Assembly: GCF_030582395.1 (NCBI RefSeq)
Contig: NZ_CP104381.1
Span: 1,302,001-1,366,000 of the forward strand
Length of the DNA stretch: 64,000 bases
Source: Ralstonia pickettii
GTDB taxonomy: Bacteria; Pseudomonadota; Gammaproteobacteria; Burkholderiales; Burkholderiaceae
Reading direction: 5' to 3'
Every line of letters begins with the position of its first letter. The first letter of the stretch is position 1. The translations under genes were made by a program, and so were the position numbers. Under the pieces are notes generated by a model. The model saw only the letters and a list, made by a program, of their open reading frames with translations. It did no database searches and was not told the DNA's origin. Below, piece by piece: positions 1 through 9,352 of this stretch.

Positions 1-1
1 C

Positions 2-472
2 TCCACGCCCGAAAACCAGCACCGCTTCAAGATGGGTGAGTTTCCGCAGGGCGCGCGCATCATCCCGAACAGCTATAACCGCATCCCTGGTTTCTCGGTC
101 GGGCATCACCATTTCGTTCCGGGTTTTCCGGTGATGGCCTGGCCGATGATGGAGTGGGTGCTCGACACCTATTACGCCGATCAATTCCACCGCGCACCGC
201 GCGAGGAACGCTCGTTCCTGGTGTTCGGCTTGCCGGAGTCGCGGCTCACACCGCTGATGGAGCGCATCGAAGCAGAGTTCGATGGCGTGAAGGTCTTCAG
301 CCTGCCCAGCGTAGGCGATGCGGCGCGTGGGGAGCGCTATGCCCGCTCGCACATCGACCTTGGTGTAAAAGGCGCACCGGAAGCCGTGGCGCGCGCCTAT
401 GTGATGCTGCGGGAGGGCGCGTTGGCGCTAGGCGGAGAAATTTTCGAAGCTGGAGTCCCCGCCAATTCCTGA
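2..472 (+). CDS. CinA-like molybdopterin-binding-domain protein, 5' truncated
   Basis: The reading frame is open from base 2 and enters from outside the window, so only about the last 157 residues are seen. The visible part has the MoCF-biosynthesis/CinA N-domain-like stretch ENQHRF, GEFPQGARIIPN, GHHHFVPGFPVMAWPM, known from competence/damage-inducible protein A relatives. These bind molybdopterin-like or nucleotide ligands; a precise reaction cannot be assigned. It ends 12 bp from the convergent rhodanese gene with no obvious terminator between. Family placement is by recognition of the conserved block. Confidence 0.7.
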   Translation, partial: STPENQHRFKMGEFPQGARIIPNSYNRIPGFSVGHHHFVPGFPVMAWPMMEWVLDTYYADQFHRAPREERSFLVFGLPESRLTPLMERIEAEFDGVKVFSLPSVGDAARGERYARSHIDLGVKGAPEAVARAYVMLREGALALGGEIFEAGVPANS

Positions 473-484
473 CGTCGTATTTCG

Positions 485-961
485 TTAGGCGCCGTGCCAG
501 GGCAGACCGCGGAAGCACCAACCTTCGACGGTCTTACGATGGCCTTCGCTGTCTTTGGCGCCCTCGAAACCTTCCAGCACATCCATCGCCGCCGTATAGC
601 CAGCCTGCGCAGCCGCAGCGGCTGCGTGCTTGGAGCGCGCCGCGCTGCGGCACAGGAACAGCACCGGGACGTCCTTCGGAACGGCAGCTTCCAGGGCGCT
701 CAGGAAGTTGGCGTTGCGCACGCCGCCGGGATACTGATTCCATTCCACATGCACGAACTGGCCGGGCGAGATGTCGGGCGTGCCCACCCAGTCGAGTTCC
801 GCACGCGTCCGCACGTCCACCAGGCGCGCTTGCGGGTCGGCGGCGAGCAGCGCAGCAGCCTCCTGTGGCGACAGCGCGCCGAAGTACGGCAATCGGTCAG
901 ACTCGCGGCGGGCGGCGGCGGCTTCCAGCAGGGACTCACGGGTGAGCGTGGTAGCGGTCAT
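485..961 (-). CDS. Single-domain rhodanese-like protein
   Basis: 158 aa. One rhodanese domain: the substrate-side motif DVRTRAELDWVGTPDI (about residues 49-64) and an active-site loop CRSAARS, whose Cys would carry the persulfide in a sulfurtransferase. The sulfur donor and acceptor are unknown. ATG at 959-961; no strong Shine-Dalgarno. It is transcribed away from glnA, so the 467-bp gap upstream is shared by both promoters. The family is clear; the physiological role is not. Confidence 0.85.
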   Translation of the reverse strand: MTATTLTRESLLEAAAARRESDRLPYFGALSPQEAAALLAADPQARLVDVRTRAELDWVGTPDISPGQFVHVEWNQYPGGVRNANFLSALEAAVPKDVPVLFLCRSAARSKHAAAAAAQAGYTAAMDVLEGFEGAKDSEGHRKTVEGWCFRGLPWHGA

Positions 962-1052
962 GGTGGTCGAGAGAAAGGGGAAACAGTCATTTTAGTGCCG
1001 CCATCACATCGCGCGGGCGAAAATCCCCGTATTGGTGCGCCCGTACCTTTGA

Positions 1053-1069
1053 GGCACTGAATCAGTGCG
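1053..1069 (+). promoter_or_regulatory. NtrC-type enhancer site 1 upstream of glnA
   Basis: GGCACT-N5-AGTGCG resembles the NtrC consensus TGCACY-N5-RGTGCA. It contains the perfect inverted repeat GCACTG-AAT-CAGTGC. Its centre is 30 bp (about three helical turns) from site 2. Confidence 0.65.
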
Positions 1070-1082
1070 CGGCCAAGTATTT

Positions 1083-1099
1083 TGCACGCGTTTGGTGCG
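1083..1099 (+). promoter_or_regulatory. NtrC-type enhancer site 2 upstream of glnA
   Basis: TGCACG-N5-GGTGCG matches TGCACY-N5-RGTGCA at 10 of 12 conserved positions. It lies about 185 bp upstream of the predicted start of transcription, a usual distance for a sigma-54 enhancer. Confidence 0.7.
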
Positions 1100-1251
1100 T
1101 TGACTATGCTGCTAGGACAGCTGCTCCGCCCTTGAGGCCCAATCACCGCCTCCCGAAGCGACCGGCATGCAAGGCGCGCGCACCGTGTCAGGCATGGACT
1201 GGGGCAGCCCTGCACTGTTTGCGGGAGCGCCTGCGCCTTATCAAGCGGGAA

Positions 1252-1268
1252 TTGGCATAGTTTCTGCT
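1252..1268 (+). promoter_or_regulatory. Sigma-54 (-24/-12) promoter of glnA
   Basis: TTGGCATAGTTTCTGCT has the invariant GG (1254-1255) and GC (1266-1267) with exactly 10 bp between, close to TTGGCACG-N4-TTGCT. Transcription would start near 1279, giving a leader of about 150 nt. The leader contains a small hairpin CGTCCG/CGGACG at 1295-1313. The rest of the 962-1428 gap shows nothing else clear. Confidence 0.7.
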
Positions 1269-1428
1269 AAGATTCCCGCGGTCTTTTTCGGGGGCGTCCG
1301 TTAGTGGCGGACGGTCTTGCTGGAAAGAAGATGTTTCGGAGTGAGGGCGAGTCGCCGCCGATTGCGCAGCGATCCGTCACACAACCGGCTCACAATACTT
1401 TGCGTTATTGCGCTACCAGGAGAATGGC

Positions 1429-2844
1429 ATGTCCCAAAGCATTGCAGACGTGATGAAGCTCGTGAAGGAAAACGACGTCAAGTTCGTCGATTTCCGCTTC
1501 ACCGATACCAAGGGTAAGGAGCAGCACGTCTCGGTCCCCGTTTCGCACTTCGACGAAGACAAGTTCGAAAGCGGCCACGCATTCGACGGCTCGTCGATCG
1601 CCGGCTGGAAAGGCATCGAAGCGTCGGACATGCTGCTGGTGCCGGATGCAAACACCGCGCACATCGACCCGTTCTACGAAGAGCCGACCCTGGTTCTGAC
1701 CTGCGACGTGGTCGAGCCGTCGGACGGCAAGGGCTACGACCGCGACCCGCGCTCGATCGCCAAGCGCGCTGAAGCCTACCTGAAGAGCACCGGCTTGGGC
1801 GACACCGCCTACTTTGGTCCGGAACCCGAATTCTTCATCTTCGACGGCGTGACCTGGAACATCGACATGCAGGGTTGCTTCGTGAAGATCCATTCCGAAG
1901 AAGCTCCGTGGTCGTCGGGCAAGGACTTCGAACACGGCAACTCGGGCCACCGTCCGGGCAAGAAGGGCGGCTACTTCCCGGTCGCCCCGATCGACACGTT
2001 CCAAGACATGCGCTCGGAAATGTGCCTGATCCTGGAATCGCTGGGCATTCCGGTCGAAGTGCACCACCACGAAGTGGCAGGCCAAGGCCAGAACGAAATC
2101 GGCACGAAGTTCAGCACGCTGGTGCAACGCGCCGACTGGACGCAGCTGCAAAAGTACGTGATCCAGAACGTCGCGCACACGTACGGCAAGACCGCCACGT
2201 TCATGCCGAAGCCGGTCGTCGGCGACAACGGTTCGGGCATGCACGTTCACCAGTCGGTGTGGAAGGACGGCCAGAACCTGTTCGCAGGCAACGGCTACGC
2301 TGGTCTGTCGGAGTTCGCGCTGTACTACATCGGCGGCATCATCAAGCACGCCCGCGCGTTGAACGCCCTGACCAACCCGGGTACGAACTCGTACAAGCGC
2401 CTGGTGCCGGGCTTCGAAGCTCCGGTCAAGCTGGCTTACTCGGCACGTAACCGCTCGGCTTCGATCCGTATTCCGTACGTTGCGAACCCGAAGGGCCGCC
2501 GTATCGAAACCCGCTTCCCGGATCCGCTGATGAACCCGTACCTGGGCTTCTCGGCACTGCTGATGGCGGGTCTGGATGGCGTGCAGAACAAGATCCACCC
2601 GGGCGAAGCAGCCGACAAGAACCTGTACGACCTGCCGCCGGAAGAAGACGCAAAGATCCCGACCGTGTGCTCCAGCCTGGATCAGGCCCTCGAGTACCTG
2701 GACAAGGACCGCGAATTCCTGACCCGCGGTGGTGTGTTCTCCAATGCAATGCTGGATGCCTACATTGAACTGAAGATGGAAGAAGTCACGCGCTTCCGCA
2801 TGACGACGCACCCGCTCGAGTTCGAGATGTACTACTCGCTGTAA
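1429..2844 (+). CDS. glnA: Glutamine synthetase, type I
   Basis: 471 aa, the normal GSI length. Makes glutamine from glutamate, ammonia and ATP in the cytoplasm as a dodecamer. Visible motifs: the N-terminal [13 protein letters not shown] segment, [10 protein letters not shown] (from about residue 267) and the adenylylation loop [10 protein letters not shown] with Tyr about residue 400, the target of GlnE. The chosen ATG follows AGGAGA at 1418-1423; an in-frame upstream start would bury that site. A sigma-54 promoter with two NtrC sites lies upstream and ntrBC follow, so nitrogen control of this gene is well supported. Confidence 0.98.
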   Translation: MSQSIADVMKLVKENDVKFVDFRFTDTKGKEQHVSVPVSHFDEDKFESGHAFDGSSIAGWKGIEASDMLLVPDANTAHIDPFYEEPTLVLTCDVVEPSDGKGYDRDPRSIAKRAEAYLKSTGLGDTAYFGPEPEFFIFDGVTWNIDMQGCFVKIHSEEAPWSSGKDFEHGNSGHRPGKKGGYFPVAPIDTFQDMRSEMCLILESLGIPVEVHHHEVAGQGQNEIGTKFSTLVQRADWTQLQKYVIQNVAHTYGKTATFMPKPVVGDNGSGMHVHQSVWKDGQNLFAGNGYAGLSEFALYYIGGIIKHARALNALTNPGTNSYKRLVPGFEAPVKLAYSARNRSASIRIPYVANPKGRRIETRFPDPLMNPYLGFSALLMAGLDGVQNKIHPGEAADKNLYDLPPEEDAKIPTVCSSLDQALEYLDKDREFLTRGGVFSNAMLDAYIELKMEEVTRFRMTTHPLEFEMYYSL

Positions 2845-2852
2845 TCTGCGAG

Positions 2853-2876
2853 CGCCCCGGGCAATGTGTCGGGGCG
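2853..2876 (+). terminator. Hairpin after glnA without a U-tract
   Basis: CGCCCCG (2853-2859) pairs with CGGGGCG (2870-2876) 9 bases after the glnA stop. No T-run follows, so it may limit read-through or protect the glnA 3' end while letting some transcripts continue into ntrBC. Confidence 0.45.
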
Positions 2877-3001
2877 AAGAGACGGTTGTGAGAGGGGGGC
2901 GGCGCAGGTCGCCCTTCCTTTTTGTGAAGCGGAGTTTTGTGGCTAGAATGAGCGTCCGCCGGACTCCGGCGCCCGATCGACGTATCCGCCAGGTTCCATT
3001 C

Positions 3002-3526
3002 ATGTTCCGTCCTTCCCCACGCATCGCATCCGGACTGGTTGCCGCCGCCGCGGCGGTGTTTGCCACGCTGTCCGTGCAGGCACCCGCGTACGCTGATGAT
3101 GTCTATCTGTGCACCGGCCCGAATGGCGTGCCGGAGTATCGCAACAGCGGCAACGTGAAAGGCTGCAAGAAGCTGACACTGCCCGATGTGGTGACCGTGC
3201 CTGGCACGCGTAGCCCGCGCAGTGCTGGAGCGGCACCGGCACCGGCGCAAAACAATGCGGGCGGTGGCTTCCCCCGCGTGGACAACGCCACGCAGAAGGC
3301 GCGGGACGGCGAACGCCGCCAGGTGCTGGAGGCCGAGCTGGCAGACGAGGAGCGCAAGCTCCAGGCGTTGAAGGCCGAATACAACAACGGTCAGCCCGAG
3401 CGCCAGGGCAACGAACGTAACTATCAGAAGTATCTGGACCGCACCGCGCAGTTGAAGGGCGACATCGAACGCAGCCAAGCCAATGTCGATTCCATCCGCC
3501 GGGAGCTGGGCAATCTCAAGGAGTAG
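3002..3526 (+). CDS. DUF4124-domain periplasmic protein
   Basis: 174 aa. A signal peptide (Arg near the N terminus, Ala/Val-rich core, cleavage near APAYA-DD at about residues 27-30) is followed by a short DUF4124-like beta segment (VYLCTGPNGVPEYRNSG) and then a charged coiled coil from about residue 100 to the end (ELADEERKLQALKAEYNN). Function unknown. It sits between glnA and ntrB and ends 7 bp before ntrB, so it is probably co-transcribed. The ATG at 3002 is preferred because the signal peptide begins there; the longer open frame upstream is Arg/Gly-rich and not signal-like. Confidence 0.8.
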   Translation: MFRPSPRIASGLVAAAAAVFATLSVQAPAYADDVYLCTGPNGVPEYRNSGNVKGCKKLTLPDVVTVPGTRSPRSAGAAPAPAQNNAGGGFPRVDNATQKARDGERRQVLEAELADEERKLQALKAEYNNGQPERQGNERNYQKYLDRTAQLKGDIERSQANVDSIRRELGNLKE

Positions 3527-3533
3527 GTGAGCC

Positions 3534-4733
3534 ATGCGTCGACTGATCCGCAAAGCGGCACGCCGCGATGAACAGGAACAGACGACGCCATCTGCGCCGT
3601 CAGCGTCCGCCGCGCGTGAGGCGGCCGGAGGCGACCCCATCGACGGGCCGCCACCCATTCCGTTTTCACATGGTGCGCCGCCATTGTTCCCTGGGCTCGA
3701 CGCGGCGCCCAATCCCATCCTCTTCGTCCGCCATCCTGCGCTGACAATCTTCTACGCCAATCCCGCCGCTGAAGCCGCGCTGGCCGTGTCACGCCGGCAG
3801 TTGGTGGAGATGTCGCTGTACGAGCTGTTTGTTGACCCGTCCGAACTGGCCGAGATGATTGCCACCGTGGCAGCCCGCCAATTCGATGCCAAGCGGCGCG
3901 ACGTCTCGCTCGACCGTTTGGGCCACGAACCGCTGCACGCGCACGCTGTCGTGGGCGCACTCGACTTTGCGCCTGCGTCAGTGCTGCTTGAGCTGCTGCC
4001 CAACGAGCAGAAGATCCGCAGCGAGCGCGAAGAGCGCCTGCTGGACCTGACCTCCGCCAACAAAGAGCTGATCCGCAATCTGGCACACGAGATCAAGAAT
4101 CCGTTGGGCGGCATTCGCGGCGCCGCACAGTTGCTGGAGTTCGAACTGCCCGAGCGCTCCCTGCGCGAGTACACGCAGGTCATCATCAAGGAGTCCGATC
4201 GGCTGCAGACGCTGGTTGACCGCCTGCTTGAGCCGCACCGGCATCCACATATCGTCGGCGATGTGAACATCCACGAGGTACTGGAGCGCGTGCGCTCCGT
4301 GGTGCTGGCGGAGTTTCCGCAGGGCCTCGAGATCGTGCGCGACTACGACGCGAGCCTGCCGGAGTTTCGCGGTGACAAGGAGCAGCTGATTCAGGCTGTG
4401 CTCAACATCGTGCACAACGCGGCGCATGCGCTTGGCGCTCGGATTGCGCAGGGCGATGGCGAAATCATTCTGCGCACGCGCGTTGCGCGCAAAGTTACGA
4501 TTGCAAAGCGTCTTTACAAGCTGGCATTGGACTTGCATGTAGTGGACAACGGTCCTGGTATCCCGGACGACATCCGCGAGCGAATCTTCTTCCCGCTGGT
4601 GTCAGGAAGGGAGGGGGGAAGTGGGCTGGGCCTGACACTCGCGCAGACGTTCGTGCAGCAGCATGACGGCCTGATCGAATGCGAGAGCAGGCCAGGTCAG
4701 ACGGATTTCCGCATTCTCGTACCGTTGCACTGA
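3534..4733 (+). CDS. ntrB: Nitrogen-regulation sensor histidine kinase NtrB
   Basis: 399 aa, soluble. Order: a Pro/Ala-rich N-terminal tail (1-55), a PAS domain (about 55-165), the dimerisation/phosphoacceptor helix NLAHEIKNPLGGIRGAAQLL with His about residue 185, then the ATPase domain with NIVHNAAHA (291-299), DNGPGIP (338-344) and GGSGLGLTLAQ. NtrB phosphorylates and dephosphorylates NtrC according to PII status. It is somewhat longer than the E. coli enzyme because of the N-terminal tail. GGAG overlapping the previous gene's end serves as ribosome site; ntrC follows after 70 bp. Confidence 0.96.
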   Translation: MRRLIRKAARRDEQEQTTPSAPSASAAREAAGGDPIDGPPPIPFSHGAPPLFPGLDAAPNPILFVRHPALTIFYANPAAEAALAVSRRQLVEMSLYELFVDPSELAEMIATVAARQFDAKRRDVSLDRLGHEPLHAHAVVGALDFAPASVLLELLPNEQKIRSEREERLLDLTSANKELIRNLAHEIKNPLGGIRGAAQLLEFELPERSLREYTQVIIKESDRLQTLVDRLLEPHRHPHIVGDVNIHEVLERVRSVVLAEFPQGLEIVRDYDASLPEFRGDKEQLIQAVLNIVHNAAHALGARIAQGDGEIILRTRVARKVTIAKRLYKLALDLHVVDNGPGIPDDIRERIFFPLVSGREGGSGLGLTLAQTFVQQHDGLIECESRPGQTDFRILVPLH

Positions 4734-4803
4734 AGCGTCACTGCTTCAACAACGCAGCGCGAGACGGCCCAGGCGAGACGAAGTCAAGCAGACGAACCAA
4801 CAC

Positions 4804-6312
4804 ATGAAGCCAATCTGGATAGTCGACGACGATCAATCCATCCGCTGGGTCCTAGAGAAGGCGCTGGCACGCGAAAGCCTGCTCTCGCGCAGCTTTACCA
4901 ACGTGCGCGACGCGCTCAACGCGCTCGACGAAGAAACGCCGCAGGTCCTGATCTCCGACGTCCGCATGCCCGGTGGCTCGGGCTTGGATCTGCTGCAGGC
5001 CATCAAGGCCAAGCACCCGGGGCTGCCGGTCATCATCATGACTGCGTATTCCGATCTCGACAGTGCCGTGGCGGCGTTCCAGGGCGGCGCGTTCGAATAT
5101 CTCGCCAAGCCGTTTGACGTGGATCGCGCAGTCGAACTGATCCGCCGTGCGCTGGAAGAGAGCCTGCGCGAAGAGGAGATCGATGATCGCCTGAGCGATG
5201 CGCCGGAGATCCTCGGACAGGCGCCGGCCATGCAGGACGTGTTCCGCGCGATCGGGCGGCTGTCGCAGTCCAACGTGACGGTGCTGATCACCGGCGAATC
5301 CGGCACGGGTAAGGAACTGGTGGCTCGGGCGCTGCATAAGCACAGCCCACGCGCCAGCGGCCCGTTTATCGCGCTGAATACGGCGGCGATTCCAAAAGAC
5401 CTGCTCGAATCCGAGCTGTTCGGCCACGAGCGTGGCGCATTTACCGGCGCGCAGACCATGCGTCGCGGGCGCTTCGAGCAAGCCGAGGGCGGCACGCTCT
5501 TCCTCGATGAAATCGGCGATATGCCGTTCGATCTGCAGACGCGATTGCTGCGCGTTCTGTCGGACGGACACTTCTATCGCGTGGGCGGTCACAACCCGCT
5601 CAAGGCCAACGTGCGCGTCATCGCGGCCACGCACCAGAATCTTGAAACACGCGTCAAGGACGGCCTGTTCCGCGAAGACTTGTTCCACCGCCTGAACGTA
5701 ATCCGTCTGCGCTTGCCGGCACTGCGCGAGCGTCCGGAAGACATCACGTTGTTGGCGCGCCATTTCCTGCAGAAGAGTGCCAAGGAGCTGGGCGTCGAGC
5801 CCAAGCGCATGTCGGACGATGCGCTGGCGCACATCGCGACGCTGCCGTTCCCCGGCAACGTGCGGCAACTGGAAAACCTCTGCAACTGGCTGACCGTGAT
5901 GGCGCCGGCGCAGACGATCGAAACCAAGGATTTGCCGGCCGACCTGGTGCGTGGCAACGCGCAGATGCTGCCCACCATGGGCGAGACCACTTCGCGCCCG
6001 GCAGTCATTGGCGAACCGTCTCTTGGTGGGGAACCTTATGGTGCTCCGCCGTCGGTCGACACGCTGTTCTCCAACACGTCCGTGGGCGCGTCAATTGCGG
6101 CTGGTTGGGAGCGGGCGCTTGCGGGCGAGGCGAAGGCCATGCTGGAAGCGGGGCAGCCCGACGTCATGGACGCCCTCACGCGTCGCTTTGAGAAGGCGAT
6201 CCTCGAGGCTGCGCTTGGTGTCACGCGCGGCCGTCGTGTCGAGGCCGCAACTCGGCTGGGTATTGGTCGCAACACCATCACGCGCAAATTGCAGGAGCTG
6301 GGCTTCGACTGA
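4804..6312 (+). CDS. ntrC: Nitrogen-regulation response regulator NtrC, sigma-54 activator
   Basis: 502 aa. Receiver domain (1-120) with DDD at 8-10 and phosphoacceptor Asp52 in ISDVRMP; AAA+ domain with Walker A GESGTGKE (164-171) and the sigma-54 contact loop GAFTGA (211-216); a linker rich in Gly/Thr/Ser (about 385-430); and a C-terminal Fis-type helix-turn-helix (AATRLGIGRNTITRKLQELG). It activates sigma-54 promoters; the sites upstream of glnA in this window are natural targets. A terminator follows directly. Confidence 0.97.
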   Translation: MKPIWIVDDDQSIRWVLEKALARESLLSRSFTNVRDALNALDEETPQVLISDVRMPGGSGLDLLQAIKAKHPGLPVIIMTAYSDLDSAVAAFQGGAFEYLAKPFDVDRAVELIRRALEESLREEEIDDRLSDAPEILGQAPAMQDVFRAIGRLSQSNVTVLITGESGTGKELVARALHKHSPRASGPFIALNTAAIPKDLLESELFGHERGAFTGAQTMRRGRFEQAEGGTLFLDEIGDMPFDLQTRLLRVLSDGHFYRVGGHNPLKANVRVIAATHQNLETRVKDGLFREDLFHRLNVIRLRLPALRERPEDITLLARHFLQKSAKELGVEPKRMSDDALAHIATLPFPGNVRQLENLCNWLTVMAPAQTIETKDLPADLVRGNAQMLPTMGETTSRPAVIGEPSLGGEPYGAPPSVDTLFSNTSVGASIAAGWERALAGEAKAMLEAGQPDVMDALTRRFEKAILEAALGVTRGRRVEAATRLGIGRNTITRKLQELGFD

Positions 6313-6367
6313 CGCACGGTCAGCAAGGCCAGTCCACTGAATATCGTCGAGCTTGGCGATTGGGATT

Positions 6368-6405
6368 GGGCGGATTTCCGATACGGGAGTCCGCCCCTTT
6401 TTTTT
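6368..6405 (+). terminator. Rho-independent terminator after ntrC
   Basis: GGGCGGA (6368-6374) pairs with TCCGCCC (6390-6396), followed by a run of eight T (6398-6405). It closes the glnA-ntrBC block; the next gene converges from the right. Confidence 0.85.
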
Positions 6406-6429
6406 GTGTGCCGCGAACGCTTGTCGCGC

Positions 6430-6758
6430 TTAATGCAACTTGTGCTTGAGCTGGGACAGCTCTTCGTGGGCGCGCATCATGGCAGATGCCACCGCGTGGT
6501 CCACCTTGCCAGAAGCGTTCTGGCAGGCCATCTTCGCGCGATCGGAATACGCCTCGAGCTTGTCGATGGCCTCGACAAAGGTCTGCTGATCTTCAGCGCC
6601 TTCCAGACGCGCGTGGCATTCGCGCGCTTGGTCGTCCAGCTGCTGGATCGTTTGCTTTAGCGAATTGGGTACATCCTTGTGCGAGGCACAGGTCCGGGCC
6701 AGTTCCGCGATGGTGCTTTCGCATGTTCAAGACGCTGGCGCAGTTTTTCTGTTTGCAT
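6430..6758 (-). pseudogene. Small alpha-helical protein gene interrupted by a -1 frameshift
   Basis: Reading leftward from ATG (6756-6758), preceded by AGGAG at 8 bp, the product begins MQTEKLRQRLEHA. At 6721-6722 one base is missing: in frame 1 a stop follows about 20 codons later, while the other frame continues ESTIAELARTCASHK and runs cleanly to TAA at 6430-6432 (...LSQLKHKLH). The span is 329 nt, one base short of 330, and would encode about 109 aa, helical and charged with three Cys. Good ribosome site and good coding quality on both sides of the break suggest a recent mutation or a sequence error. Function unknown; I do not recognise a domain. Confidence 0.75.
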
Positions 6759-6920
6759 GGAGGGGGCTCCTGTCGGTTGCGTGAAAAGGCGTTGGTGCCG
6801 CATGCACCGTTATGAGGCGGTCACATGATGCAAGGCGGTGCAACGCCCAATTTCGGCGCAAGCGACGTGCGGCGTGCGGCGCGGGAGCGATGGGCTTTGT
6901 CGTGCTGTGAAGCTGCTGTA

Positions 6921-7844
6921 TCAGCTGCGCGGTGCGGGCAGGGCCAGGGAGCGTGTTTGCAGGATGCGCTCGGCGACTTCAGCAAAGCCGCCGCCGCCCT
7001 CGGCTTCTGTGAGGTAAGCGGGTGGCATGGGTAACGTATCCATCACGTCCAGCACGTTGGCCACACCCACGGAGAGCGGGAAGAACTCGAACATTGCTGC
7101 ATCGTTGGCGGAGTCGCCCACGAACACCCAACGGTCGCGCTCGGCATGCAGGTCAAGGCCGAATGCGCGGCGCGCCAGCGAAACGCTGGCGCTGAGCTTG
7201 TCGTGCTTGCCGAACCAGCCGTTGACGTGAATCGAGCTGACGGTGGCATGCATCCCGTGCGTGCGCATGATGTCGACGATGTGCTGCACGGCGTGCTGCG
7301 GCAGTGGCGGGACTTGTTCGGCGTGATCGACAGCGAGATCCGCAGCGTGCCATGCCTGGTCTGTTGCGAGGGCTGAACCCGGCACCGCACGCCTGATCTC
7401 CGCACCGATTTCGCGGATGCGCTCAAGGTTGCGCGCGCGGGTTTGCGCGTCATCCACAAAATCCACAGCGAGATGCCCGCGCGAATCGACGCGCATGGCA
7501 AAGGCGCCGTTTTCTCCGATCACGGCATCAACGGGCCACAGCCGCGCAATGACTTCGCACCACGCAATCGACCGGCCCGTGACCGGCACGACTTTGATGC
7601 CGGCACGATGCAGCCGCTCCAGCGCCGAATAGGTCAGCGCGGGCAGCTTGCCGCGCGTGGTAAGCGTGCCGTCGACGTCGGTGAAGACGCCCGTGATATT
7701 GCGCAGTGCGTCATCCGGGAGCTGATGGAGGGGCAGCGGAACGCGTCGTTCGGCGATGACCGGCGTGGTTTCAGGCGAGTCCGGAGCGGCAGGAGTGGCG
7801 GGCGGGGCAAGCATGCTGCGGGCGCAATAAAGGAGTGTCTTCAA
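6921..7844 (-). CDS. HAD-superfamily (class IIB) sugar-phosphate-phosphatase-like hydrolase
   Basis: 307 aa from TTG at 7844, or 297 aa from ATG at 7814; neither has a clear ribosome site, so the start is open. HAD motif I is FTDVDGTLT (nucleophile Asp about 56), motif II VPVTGR, and the last motif [13 protein letters not shown]. The cap between them is of the Cof/sucrose-phosphatase kind. It should remove phosphate from a small sugar or similar metabolite; the substrate is not readable from sequence. It faces away from ugpB, sharing the upstream gap. Confidence 0.85.
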   Translation of the reverse strand: MKTLLYCARSMLAPPATPAAPDSPETTPVIAERRVPLPLHQLPDDALRNITGVFTDVDGTLTTRGKLPALTYSALERLHRAGIKVVPVTGRSIAWCEVIARLWPVDAVIGENGAFAMRVDSRGHLAVDFVDDAQTRARNLERIREIGAEIRRAVPGSALATDQAWHAADLAVDHAEQVPPLPQHAVQHIVDIMRTHGMHATVSSIHVNGWFGKHDKLSASVSLARRAFGLDLHAERDRWVFVGDSANDAAMFEFFPLSVGVANVLDVMDTLPMPPAYLTEAEGGGGFAEVAERILQTRSLALPAPRS

Positions 7845-7924
7845 TCCATTCTAACGGCCGTTGCAAGCCAAACCTTGGAGGGATTTCCCGATTTCTTTGT
7901 GACAGAAAGCCAAGTAACATCCCG

Positions 7925-7942
7925 CTGTCATAAAAATGACCG
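7925..7942 (+). promoter_or_regulatory. Pho-box-like site upstream of ugpB
   Basis: CTGTCATAAAAATGACCG has a perfect first heptamer (CTGTCAT), an AT-rich spacer and a degenerate second heptamer compared with the PhoB consensus CTGTCAT-N4-CTGTCAY. It is 70 bp before ugpB. ugp operons are known PhoB targets, so phosphate-starvation control is likely. Confidence 0.6.
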
Positions 7943-8012
7943 ACCGTGCATATACAGTCGGCGCGCCGTGGGCGGAGCGAGGGAGCCCGCCGGGTCGAAA
8001 CAAGGAGAAATG

Positions 8013-9329
8013 ATGTCGATCAAGAAGATTGCGGGGGCGGCGGCAGTACTGGCCGCGTGTACGTTTGCGCAGGGCGCGTACGCAGTGACGGAAATCCAGT
8101 GGTGGCATTCGATGGAAGGCGCCTTGAACGACAAGGTGAATGAGATCGCCACCAAGTTCAACGCCAGCCAGTCCGACTACAAGATCGTGCCGGTCTACAA
8201 GGGCCAATACGATGAATCGCTGGCCGCCGGCATTGCGGCCTTCCGCGCCGGCAATGCACCGGCCATCCTGCAAGTCTTCGAAGTCGGTACCGCAACGATG
8301 ATGAACGCCAAGGGCGCCATCGTGCCGGTAGCGAAGGTCATGAAGGATGCCGGCGAGAAGTTTGATCCGAAGGCCTATGTGCCGGCCGTAGCGGGTTACT
8401 ACACGTCGAACAAGGGCGAGATGCTGTCTTTCCCGTTCAACAGCTCGACGACGATCATGTATTACAACAAGGACGCCTTCAAGAAGGCCGGCCTTGACCC
8501 GAACAAGCCGCCCGCAACGTGGCAGGAAGTGGCTGTCGACGCGGCCAAGCTGAAGGCGGCGGGCGTGCCTTGCGGTTACACGACCGACTGGCAATCGTGG
8601 GTGCATCTGGAGAGCTTCTCGGCATGGCACAACGTGTCGTTCGCGACCGAGAACAACGGTTTTGGCGGTGCCAAGGCTCGCCTGAACTTCAACGGCCCGG
8701 TGCAGATCAAGCACATCGAGAACCTGCTCGACATGCAGAAGAAGGGTTACTTCACCTACGCCGGCCGCAAGGACGAGCCGAAGGCGAAGTTCATCGCGGG
8801 GGAGTGCGCCATGCACACGGGTTCGTCGGCCGCGCTGGCGAACATCCGCAAGAACGCCAAGTTCAGTTTCAGCCCCGCGCCGCTGCCGTACGAAGCAGGC
8901 GTGGCGGGCGCGCCGCAGAACACGATCATCGGCGGCGCTTCGCTGTGGGTGATGGGCGGCCACAAGGCTGAGGAGTACAAGGGCGTGGCGAAGTTCTTCT
9001 CGTTCCTGTCGCGTCCCGAGGTGCAGGCTGACTGGCACCAGTCGACGGGCTATCTGCCCGTGACCCTGGAAGCGTATGAGCTGACCAAGAAGTCCGGCTT
9101 TTATGAGAAGAACCCCGGCGCCGACGTGGCCGTGAAGCAGATGATCGTCAAGACGACCGACAAGTCGCGCGGGATCCGTCTGGGCAACTTCCCGCAGATC
9201 CGTCAGGTGATCGACGAAGAGCTGGAATCCGTCTGGGCCGGCAAGAAGGCGCCGAAGGAGGCGCTGGACACTGCAGTGTCACGCGGTAACGAGCTGCTCG
9301 TCCGCTTCGAGAAGACCGTCAAGGAATAA
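8013..9329 (+). CDS. ugpB: sn-glycerol-3-phosphate ABC transporter, periplasmic binding protein
   Basis: 438 aa. Signal peptide with core [19 protein letters not shown] (about 5-23), then a family-1 solute-binding protein ([45 protein letters not shown]). It binds glycerol-3-phosphate or glycerophosphodiesters in the periplasm and hands them to UgpAE. AAGGAG at 8002-8007 favours the second of two adjacent ATGs (8013). The long open frame upstream is chance: it is antisense to the HAD gene. First gene of ugpBAECQ. Confidence 0.95.
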   Translation: MSIKKIAGAAAVLAACTFAQGAYAVTEIQWWHSMEGALNDKVNEIATKFNASQSDYKIVPVYKGQYDESLAAGIAAFRAGNAPAILQVFEVGTATMMNAKGAIVPVAKVMKDAGEKFDPKAYVPAVAGYYTSNKGEMLSFPFNSSTTIMYYNKDAFKKAGLDPNKPPATWQEVAVDAAKLKAAGVPCGYTTDWQSWVHLESFSAWHNVSFATENNGFGGAKARLNFNGPVQIKHIENLLDMQKKGYFTYAGRKDEPKAKFIAGECAMHTGSSAALANIRKNAKFSFSPAPLPYEAGVAGAPQNTIIGGASLWVMGGHKAEEYKGVAKFFSFLSRPEVQADWHQSTGYLPVTLEAYELTKKSGFYEKNPGADVAVKQMIVKTTDKSRGIRLGNFPQIRQVIDEELESVWAGKKAPKEALDTAVSRGNELLVRFEKTVKE

Positions 9330-9352
9330 GCGCCGATTCGGCGCTCGTCTAA

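Noticed and set aside
1405..3066. 553-codon open frame antisense to glnA
   Set aside because: Mirrors the codon pattern of glnA on the other strand; His/Arg/Val-rich with no domain. Long antisense frames are expected at this GC content.
7443..8012. Upstream extension of the ugpB frame
   Set aside because: It is antisense to the HAD gene; the signal peptide and ribosome site put the ugpB start at 8013.
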